Below are positions 57,051 through 64,000 of a stretch of 64,000 nt of DNA, in pieces. The stretch is taken from assembly GCA_039111635.1 (NCBI GenBank), contig JBCAQO010000010.1:744001-808000 (forward strand). Direction: 5' to 3'. Made by a program: the position numbers and the translations under genes. Origin of the DNA: Heterobasidion occidentale (Eukaryota > Basidiomycota > Agaricomycetes > Russulales > Bondarzewiaceae). Below the pieces are notes generated by a model that saw nothing but the letters and a program-made list of their open reading frames with translations, was not told where the DNA came from and ran no database searches. Every line of letters starts with the position of its first letter. Positions within the stretch are counted from its first letter, which is position 1.

Positions 57051-57880
57051 CCAGGACATACCTTACGCTGACCCCGCATAATTACCGTCAAGGTGGATAC
57101 CATGATCTATTCAAGAGACCATGGGGTTCAAAGTCTATTCTTCAAAGTCCTTACCTCATGTTCAATACGCGGAGCGTTGCTACATGCTCGCCCCCTTGTG
57201 AAAAACAAACTCTGGACGAACACTCAATCTCTAACCAGGACGGGCCACCGTATGGGGCTGACAGAGTTAGGGATCTTCAAAGGGGTCTTGCCGGACTCAA
57301 AACAAGTCGAGGACTGTTCACCCTCGATAGGTTGGTGGGCCTAAGCCTTAGTAAAGCGATCAACCCACACACCTGGAGTCCCCCTCGATACCGGAGATCA
57401 AGGAGATGAAGATCTATCCTGGAAACACTGAAGCATGGCCTTCGGCACTTTGAAAGAAAAACGACACACACCCATCCACAGACGAGTTTCTATTTCATCC
57501 TATAATCATTCGCATGGCACCTTTCTGCATCGTCGCCAGATGACACTGGCTCATCAAACCTACCAGGGAGCCCTGGTCGAGTAGCTGCCTATTGACTCTA
57601 GGAGTGTACTCACACAAAACGTGCGGTGAAGGAAGAACACCGGGAGAAGGGACAGGGTACTGTGGTTGTACCGCCGAACTTCAAATCAAACAGCTCAACG
57701 GAGACGGAAAACTCCTAGGCGTTGTAAACGACGTAGGTCGGTCTTCGCCCCAGAAAACGCAGTGATATTGGGAAGACGCATCCCAATCTATTTTGACGAC
57801 CAGCAAGCAATTGTACGTGGAATGACGATGAAGCTCAAGCGAGTAGTCCCCTCAGGAGTTGGGACCTAGAAAGGGGGTAA
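57051..57880 (+). other. 3' untranslated region of gypsy C with a terminal open frame
   Basis: Mostly without clear coding. A basic frame at 57,666-57,869 (RRRKTPRRCKRRRSVFA, ENAVILGRRIPIYFDDQQA, MTMKLKRVVPSGVGT) ends just before the purine tract. It may be the end of an accessory protein or chance. The purine tract agaaagggggtaa closes the region. Confidence 0.4.
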
Positions 57881-58467
57881 TGTTATGACTTGACCGATCG
57901 GGGCCCTTCGCGGCCGTGTCTAACCGATGGATCAAGCATCACATGCTAGGCGGCTCCACTACAGAGCATACATCAAGGTATTCGGCATGTCCTTAGGAGC
58001 CGACAAGACCGATGGTTCTTCAAGACATCGGTAGAGGCTATATGAGAGGGACATGAGGCTCACTGAGTTCACACAGTAATATGAGAGGCATTCACATGCC
58101 ATGGGCTTAGGGCTTACGGGTAAGCACCTCGTCGCACCATGATGGATCAGTGCGACTGGAGAAGCACAAGAGTAGGCGCCAGCAGAGAAAGACGGCGGCC
58201 ACAGCTCTCCTAGGATGGAAACCTGGAGAAGCACACGGACTCTTACCCTATACCCTATATAGTATATAAGGCCCATAGAATAGGCTGAGGATTCAGTCTA
58301 TTCTCTTCGTTCCTACACAGTCCTCACACTGTGTAACCTAGCACCAATCATTATTCCCTCCTGTATTGTTGCCTGATACAGTCGAGACTTCGCTCCCCAC
58401 TCAGTCCACTGTGCGACCTAGGGAAGAACCTGTTACTCTTGGGTTACTGAACGAGCAGTTCGTAACA
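57881..58467 (+). repeat. 3' LTR of gypsy C
   Basis: 587 bp. The purine tract agaaagggggtaa (57,868-57,880) precedes it. It is followed by gtcac, the right-hand target copy, and by KDZ-gene exon sequence. Confidence 0.95.
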
Positions 58468-59478
58468 GTCACTGAGGATGAGGATATCTGATCTCTCGTG
58501 AAAGTCGCAGATGAGGCCGTGAAGGAAGAACATGTCCCAAACAATTTCGCCGGTGAGCGCGAGACTGACAGGCCAAGAGAAGTTTTTGGGGACACCGTGA
58601 TCTAGTTCATAGATACGGGCATCGTTTGTAGCAGAAACCCTGCAAATAATCAGTCAAATACAAATGTACATATTCATGAGGAGAACTTACCAGGCACAAA
58701 CCATTGAATTTGCGAAGCGCTCACATAATGAGGACTCAACGTACAAGTGCATTGTAACGTGTATGGCATACGGGATCCCAAGATAGTATGTATGAGTGCC
58801 GTTATAGATGTAATAGTTAGGATAATAACGGGCACCGCATCCTACGAGGACGGTCAGAGTCAGCGGTGTCAACATGGTGTATGTATAGGACAACTTACGG
58901 GGGCATTTTGCAGAGTACAACCAGATAGGAAGGGGGCCGAAATCGCATGTGAAGAGAACGGCACGATACCCGCACAGATCTAACAACTCATGACATTGTG
59001 GTCCCTTTCGTCCTCCCGAACAGTGTGGATCCAGACATTTTTGTGTCGGAGGATACAAATCACGAAAGCCTACAGAAAATTAGCATCTAAAAGGGTACTA
59101 TATGCAACTGAAACAACATACCAGTCTCATGCTCAACACCATGCTTCAAAAAGAGATCTACTAGGTCTCCAGTGTCCCGACCATCCTTCGTTGTGTTTGT
59201 ACCCCACGCCGCGCTCCGGAAGGCTGTCCAATACTCAGAAATGAGCCCCTGGTCTTCTACACCAAGCGCAGCTGCACAGAAACCTCGTATCTTCTTCGGC
59301 AAGACAAGAGGAGGGCCCTTGGAGTCGGGAGACAGGTGCCATGACAGGTGCTCCTTGAGATGATCGAGATGAGCTGAAAAAATTGCAAGAAAGAAGCAAC
59401 ACTGAGGCTGTGAGTGACGTTTGGGTGGTCAACAAGGAGGCGAGAGAGGCTAGAGAGGCTAGATAGCGACATTCTCAC
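58468..59478 (-). pseudogene. KDZ-associated CxC5/CxC6 gene, 5' half
   Basis: The start is at 59,478 (MRMSLSS) or the second Met at 59,472; the second matches the family style. The N-terminal helix reads LSRLLVDHPNVTHSLSVASFL. A T-run (59,377-59,382) carries a one-base indel that shifts the frame into LKEHLSWHLSPD, GFCAAALGVEDQGLISEYW. Introns are at 59,070-59,121, 58,842-58,898 and 58,640-58,690. The CxC5-like cluster is KCLDPHC, then after splicing AKCPGCGARYYPNYYI, and on to YVESSLCERFANSM. The exon then reads EIVWDMFFLHGLICDFHE, ILILSD and stops at the gypsy LTR. The remaining half starts at 47,822, and the reading is continuous across the insertion once one GTCAC copy is dropped. Confidence 0.75.
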
Positions 59479-59760
59479 TATCGCTCCCTGCTACGGCGAT
59501 GACGACGGATCTGTCATCTAATGAATGTCTGTTTGGTACTATATGGTTCTCCGAAGAAGCCTGGCACTTCCGGCCGGCCTCGGCCCCTGCTCCCATCCCA
59601 AAGTCCCAAAGTCTACAATTTTGAGACGTCTACAAGTACATAAGTTCACTGACTAATAGTCCCAAAGTCTATTGTCTAAAGGTCTATTAGACTAACCTCT
59701 CCCCGTTCAGCCGTTCCCCTATCATCTGTCACCAAACTGTCACTGATTGTCACCACTGAG
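59479..59760. other. Intergenic region between divergent genes
   Basis: Lies between the start of the minus-strand KDZ-associated gene and the plus-strand gene at 59,902. A short duplicated phrase (cccaaagtcta..) occurs near 59,598, 59,608 and 59,659. No gene is seen. Confidence 0.45.
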
Positions 59761-59766
59761 CCACAC

Positions 59767-59821
59767 CACGTGATGTTGTCGAGTATGAGTGAGGCCTACC
59801 TTATATAAGAACCATCACGTG
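59767..59821 (+). promoter_or_regulatory. TATA box between two CACGTG E-boxes
   Basis: CACGTG at 59,767-59,772, TATATAAG at 59,802-59,809 and CACGTG at 59,816-59,821, about 80-130 bp upstream of the ATG at 59,902. CACGTG is the binding word of bHLH and some bZIP regulators in fungi (Cbf1/Pho4 types). The arrangement suits a promoter for the downstream gene. Confidence 0.55.
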
Positions 59822-59901
59822 ACTGTAACTAGACGCGTTATTTAGACCTGTATGTCGATTGCTGTTGAACGGGTCTCCTCAGGTTTCTATCACCAACGAA
59901 C

Positions 59902-60505
59902 ATGAGTTCCGAAGACAGGTTCCTGCCCGGTATACAAGTTTTCCTTCGCTCGCAGTTTGAGTCTGATGTCTGTTTAGTACGCATCTGGTATACAATCAAC
60001 GGCTCCTCGCAATACATTCTCGCACGCCCCCCAGAACAATTCCCTGTCCAATTCCTCGCGCCTTTCCCTGAGAACCAACAACACGATCATCTATATGCCA
60101 CGACACTGCTGACCATCTGTGCTCGAGCCATTCATTCCTGCAGGTGCTTTCATCCTGTCCTCGGCTGCACCTATCTTCCGTTTCTAACGCGACCTTCATT
60201 GCATGTTCAGCCCTGAGCTGATGCACAATGATTCCCAGGACTTTTCTCTATACGTCCTTGACCCTTTCGAAGGTCAAGCCGCTCCGCACGCTGCGGTCCT
60301 TCCGTGTCACAACTCCAACGCGATACACGGCTACGCTACCACATCCCACCCTCGCGGAGTCGCAGTTGCAATGGGACTTATGTCGTGGGCGTTATCATAC
60401 ACAGAAAACTCTTCCTCTGTGACAGGGACATTGGTCAAATCACCGACGGGCGAAATCGCACTGGAGGTTATATTTGCGCTCAGAGAAGTGTGTTCTATTT
60501 TCTGA
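59902..60505 (+). CDS. Small protein of unknown function, one intron
   Basis: Start at ATG 59,902 (MSSEDRFLPG), chosen because it follows the TATA box and opens the long frame. An intron at 60,144-60,210 (caggtgcttt ... gcatgttcag) joins ICARAIHSC to SPELMHNDSQDFSLYV in phase, giving about 178 residues to the TGA at 60,503. Features: FLRSQFESDVCLVRIWYTI, YILARPPEQFPVQFL, a central LDPFEGQAAPHAAV, and the end GLMSWALSYTE, VTGTLVKSPTGEIALEVIFALRE. No signal peptide or membrane segment. No family recognised, but the reading is free of stops and spliced cleanly, so it looks like a real host gene. Confidence 0.65.
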
Positions 60506-60757
60506 GCTCAGAACGTCCTAAGTTCATCTATTCTACCAGACCTCTCGCAATCAACACCCATCTATAACACATAGTAATCATCCATGCTACGGTTTAGGTG
60601 CTACCCCAGGTGTGCTCAATTCAATGTTCTGCTGGCGGTGTCTTCGTTGCGTTAACATCCTCTCATAGCTCAACCCAGCTGTTTTCCACATTACCTCTCC
60701 ACCCCCGCCCCTTCCCAGCCTCACCCACGTCAATTTGCAAGGTCGACAGACTTTCCC

Positions 60758-62956
60758 TTGCCCTATGTCGGTCCCCCAAAACGTCCGCGCAGATCTCACC
60801 ATTCTCGTACTAGCGTGCAGGAAGGGCCATTCATCAAAGCACCCTTGGACAGGACCAATACGCTGAAGCAAGGACACAGCAAGGCTTCCTCGAGTAATGA
60901 CCGCTCCTCCCTCGAGAACCAGTCTTCCTCTTCCAGCTCTACCCAAGCGCTTCTGCCTACGCCATCGTCAACCAGCCTCACTGATATAGATCTACGCACG
61001 ACGCTTACCAACCTACTTTCCTTATGCAATGGCAATGCGTCCCATTCCTCTGAATCTTCCATATCCACCATGATTTCTGCGTCCACTTCTGCCGCCTCCA
61101 ACTTGACTACGATCTCGGACCTCGTGAACCTTCTTTCCCAGAATCTGCCTCCACAAAGCGCCCACCTTACTCCGGTCGATGGTGCGTCCACAATTGTCTC
61201 TGCGCCTGCACATCTTTCAAAACGGCCATCAACAACTATCATCTCCGATGACGATGACGATATCATAGTCCTCGAGAAAGAGAACGTCGATCCGAGCGCT
61301 TTCCGCAGGCGCCACAGTGTAGCCCAATCTAATGAACTCGCATCCTCGCTCGACATGACACTATCTAATACTCAGATGCGCCCTCTCATACCGTCGACCC
61401 CCAGAAAGCAACTGGAGCGCAAACGGACTTTGAGTGATGTCATAGACGGAAGAGTCAATGCTCACCAACGGAAGCGGAGAAAGGTCACTAAGCGGCATGA
61501 AAGTTCGCCTGCACGTCCCCGTGTCGAACAGCCCGGTGCTGGTGCAACAAGCCGAGGGACTTTCAAGCTCGAGGGTAATTCTAGGGCGATAGGCAGTGTG
61601 CCAAAGACACCTGCAGCGAGTTCCCTTCTCCGATCCAGGTGTGATGTCAGTCAGCCACTCGAAGGACATCAGTAATCCTCCGCTACGATCTCGCGCTAGG
61701 GACTCCCGGATACTAGCACAAAGGCTTCGCGGGTCAAATCCGCTTGGGCGCACAACTGCAGGGATGAACGCAGATCTCCTGGCTGCTCGCACGGCGCTCG
61801 TGGCATCGTCTTCAAGTCCTACACGGAAAAACACCCCCAAGGTATCAGCCCCTCTGTCAACACCTGCGTCAAGGTCGGCAATATCTGCGTGGAAGCTCAA
61901 GAAAGTTCCAGACTGGGCAAAAACGAACACGGCGACTCAACCACGCATCTCCGAGGAGATCCTCAGAAAGCGCGCGCAAGAACAAACTGTCGACGCAACG
62001 AGTCGTGCAATTAAAGGGCGAAAAGGAGCCAAAAACTCTCTTACAGCGGAAAATCACGTCCGTGCCAGTGTCAAAGCCAGGTTGGAAGACGGAGATGGGC
62101 TGGTTTCGGCGCCTGGGTGTCGAAATGCATCTCCATCACCGGCTCGTCATGCTCGAGCCACGAGTACAGATATATCCTTCGGTCCCGTCACAGCGTGCTC
62201 GACGATTGATGTCTTTCCCATTTCCGGCTTCACGAGTAGTACCGCGCCCAGGACACCCACTCGTAAAGCAAAGACCCAGCAAAAGTCGAACAGTCCATTG
62301 TTTTCCCCAGAGAGTGCCCTTGATACCCCATCAAATCTATCGCCTATTCAGGCTGTTCTCGCTGGCAAAGGAATCGGTATAGAGACAAGGGCCATGTCGC
62401 CTGCCGACGGTGAGGACGAAGAGGACGATGGCGACGACGACAATGGCCTAATCAATTTGGACGGTGAAGCACCCTCGAGCTGCTTGCCAGTTGCCAGCAG
62501 CGATGTCGAAGACGAACACCCTCAAAGAGCTGCTCTCGACGATTGGCCGCTTGCTCTTCCTCCGTCCTCTCCACTCCCGCCTTCCAGTCCCATTCTGTCG
62601 CCCGAAGATTATACAGCAGCCAATACCCCATACGACGAAGCCCTGCCCATCCCACCGAGTTGGGATGACGGAGACGAGGAACACAAGATGCCTGTTGCGA
62701 CCAACGACGAAATGCTCGCCTTCTTCCAGCTCCTCAATGCGGCCGCCAACATGCCCACCAGAGACCCCTTCCGGCCTTGACGTCGTCGTCCGCCGTCTCA
62801 CCGTCATCCGACGGCCTCTTCTCCATCTCACAAACGAGCACCCAACCAAGCGATCTGGATGACATTGATTTCAAGGCGATCGGTGACTCGCAATGGTCAG
62901 TGGAGGATGAAGCCTCGCTTCTGGGGCTGTTGCGCGATGTCGAGAACTTTACCTGA
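60758..62956 (+). CDS. Ser-rich basic/acidic protein, probably nuclear (unknown)
   Basis: The first exon is open from about 60,670; the first convincing residues are PYVGPPKRPRRSHHSRTS, but no in-frame ATG precedes them in that exon, so a short upstream exon (possibly ATG at 60,584) is needed. An intron at 61,639-61,699 joins LLRSR to DSRILAQRLRG in phase. The frame changes again between 62,690 and 62,765 (an intron 62,694-62,761 would fit, or an indel) before the end DDIDFKAIGDSQW, EASLLGLLRDVENF. Nuclear-type basic clusters (KRPRR, KRKR-like, HQRKRRKV) and acidic runs (DDDDDIIVLEKEN, DEEDDGDDD) are seen. No catalytic domain. It converges on the tryptophan gene. Confidence 0.6.
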
Positions 62957-63048
62957 AATTTGGACTCATCTGTGCATATATACTGTGTTATACAGCATTT
63001 GTTACTGTTTTCATGCCCCGTTTTGTTTTGTTCTGTTTAATTTACTGG

Positions 63049-63054
63049 AATAAA
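63049..63054 (+). terminator. AATAAA polyadenylation signal
   Basis: AATAAA lies about 95 bp after the stop of the plus-strand gene, in the 150-bp gap between two convergent genes. Confidence 0.45.
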
Positions 63055-63105
63055 GAGTCGTCGCTCGTTCTCACAAATGAAAAAAATATAACGCATAGCA
63101 AAAAA

Positions 63106-64000
63106 TCAATCTACCCGTTTCGCAGCATCTATGAACCTCTTAATCTTCTCGATATCCTTGCCACCACCCATCAGCTCAACGCCGCCACTGACATCCACGG
63201 CCCAGGGCCCGACCGTCTGGACCGCCCGGGCTACGTTCTCCGGGGTCAACCCGCCCGCCAAGATGATGGGGAGAGGGGCCGTCACTGAAGACGACGCCGA
63301 GGCATCCAACCCAGCCTCTCCGCCCTCGACGATCTTTTGCGCGAGCCTCCAATCCAGCTTGCGACCCGTACCGCCACTCACGCCGCCCAGCGTGGAAGCA
63401 GCGTCCAAGAGCACGTACTCGTGCAGCCCCGGCCTCGTGATCCCCGCCAACCCCTTGCCCTCGCTGTCGACGTGGAACACGCGAATGACGGGCACCGGTA
63501 TCTGCTTGCTCCATTCCAGCGGTTCAGAACCGTGCAGCTGCACGATGTCCAGCTGCGCGACGGCGACACAGTGCAGTATGAAAGCCAACGGTTGGTTTTG
63601 GAAGACCCCGACGAGGAAGGGCCGCGTGGGCGACCTGAACAGCCTATGCGCGTGCGTCGTGAACCACGGCTCGTTCGCGAGACCATCTGCCCCAGGAGGC
63701 GCCCCAGAAGACGACCGCGATATCCGCAGCTTCCGCACACCGATCGAGATCTTCTGCGCCTGCTCGAGGTCAATGTGCCGCTTGCTCGTAGGCACGAACA
63801 TGAGCCCAAGCATGTCCGCGCCCGCCTCCGCGGCGCCCAACGCCTCTTGTTCCGTCCTGATCCCGCAGATTTTGACCAGCGGCGCGCGCTGGGGCTCGAT
63901 CTCGCGCTCGCTCTTCCAGTCCAACAAGTCCCGTATGAACGCTTCGGTGTCGTTCGCGCGCATGAGCGCCTCCCCGACCAGCACGGCCCCCACGCCCTGC
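63106..64000 (-). CDS. TRP1: Trifunctional tryptophan enzyme, C-terminal part (IGPS end + PRA isomerase)
   Basis: The frame runs off the window at 64,000 and ends at 63,106. The first ~30 residues (GVGAVLVGEALMRANDTEAF) are the last part of indole-3-glycerol-phosphate synthase. From about residue 38 follows phosphoribosylanthranilate isomerase, which converts PRA to CdRP. Its motifs are PLVKICGIRTEQEA (catalytic Cys), LGLMFVPTSKRHI, DIVQLHGSEP, YVLLDAASTLGGVSGGTG, PIILAGGLTPENVARAV and WAVDVSGGVE (catalytic Asp). A GATase-IGPS-PRAI fusion is the usual fungal arrangement. No stop, frameshift or intron is visible in this part, so the gene should be active. A Ser/Pro-rich loop (ISRSSSGAPPGAD) is inserted in the isomerase. 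Confidence 0.95.
   Translation of the reverse strand, partial: QGVGAVLVGEALMRANDTEAFIRDLLDWKSEREIEPQRAPLVKICGIRTEQEALGAAEAGADMLGLMFVPTSKRHIDLEQAQKISIGVRKLRISRSSSGAPPGADGLANEPWFTTHAHRLFRSPTRPFLVGVFQNQPLAFILHCVAVAQLDIVQLHGSEPLEWSKQIPVPVIRVFHVDSEGKGLAGITRPGLHEYVLLDAASTLGGVSGGTGRKLDWRLAQKIVEGGEAGLDASASSSVTAPLPIILAGGLTPENVARAVQTVGPWAVDVSGGVELMGGGKDIEKIKRFIDAAKRVD

Larger units (their letters stand above)
47823..58467 (+). mobile_element. Ty3/gypsy chromodomain retrotransposon C, complete, GTCAC duplication
   Basis: 10.6 kb with LTRs at 47,823-48,411 and 57,881-58,467, flanked by gtcac at 47,818-47,822 and 58,468-58,472. The LTRs differ by only three substitutions and one 2-bp indel, so insertion is recent. 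The interior has gag, protease, RT, RNase H, integrase with chromodomain, then a long extra region (accessory ORF, motif array) before the purine tract agaaagggggtaa. The length is well above the 5-6 kb usual for chromoviruses. The coding is already broken by three nonsense changes and several frameshifts. It splits the KDZ-associated gene. Confidence 0.95.

Noticed and set aside
57666..57869. Basic 67-codon frame taken as a host gene
   Set aside because: It lies inside gypsy C directly before its purine tract, so at most it belongs to the element.
60796..61356. 186-codon minus-strand frame
   Set aside because: Antisense to the Ser-rich coding exon, whose splice phases are consistent.
63176..63809. 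Alternate minus-strand frames of 112 and 143 codons
   Set aside because: Off-frame readings of the GC-rich PRA isomerase coding sequence.

Overview
This window looks like a basidiomycete genome, most likely an Agaricomycete. Host genes have short introns of 50-70 bp with GT..AG ends. The right edge carries the C-terminal part of a trifunctional tryptophan enzyme (indole-glycerol-phosphate synthase fused to phosphoribosylanthranilate isomerase). A gene of the CxC5/CxC6 family, which accompanies KDZ transposases and is expanded in mushrooms, is also present. I ran no searches; names rest on motifs recognised by eye.

Layout. 1-4.4 kb: AT-rich decayed DNA with a fold-back hairpin, a truncated copia LTR, and a GC-rich stretch with a minisatellite. 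4.4-7.5 kb: tyrosine-recombinase (DIRS/Ngaro-like) retrotransposon on the minus strand (gag, RT, RNase H, recombinase), cut off by the next element. 7.5-13.1 kb: nearly complete Ty1/copia element, minus strand, with two LTRs, a half-tRNA initiator-Met primer site and two frameshifts. 13.1-22.7 kb: gene-poor DNA with two solo LTRs that keep target duplications, a 38-bp tandem repeat and a 1.6-kb minisatellite. 22.7-29.3 kb: 5'-truncated chromodomain Ty3/gypsy copy (A), split by a 2.7-kb element with 957-bp terminal inverted repeats and TA duplications. 29.3-41.2 kb: a second copy of that family (B) with both LTRs, interrupted by four solo-LTR insertions of three other families. 42.6-46.3 kb: decayed RTC4-like gene. 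46.6-59.5 kb: KDZ-associated CxC5/CxC6 gene, split by a young complete Ty3/gypsy element (C, 47,823-58,467, GTCAC duplication). 59.8-64 kb: ordinary host DNA with a small conserved-looking gene, a Ser-rich basic/acidic presumably nuclear gene, and the TRP1-type gene on the opposite strand.

The window is a transposon graveyard beside a normal gene block. Two themes stand out. Most in-frame stops I could trace are single C->T (or G->A) changes, often CGA->TGA at CpG, and the only substitutions between the two LTRs of element C are three CpG/CpA transitions; this fits deamination of methylated cytosine or a RIP-like process. Both gypsy families also carry extra sequence after the integrase chromodomain: an acidic ORF with internal repeats in A/B, and in C a region open in successive frames followed by about fifteen copies of a 20-odd-base motif. 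I know of no description of these 3' modules.
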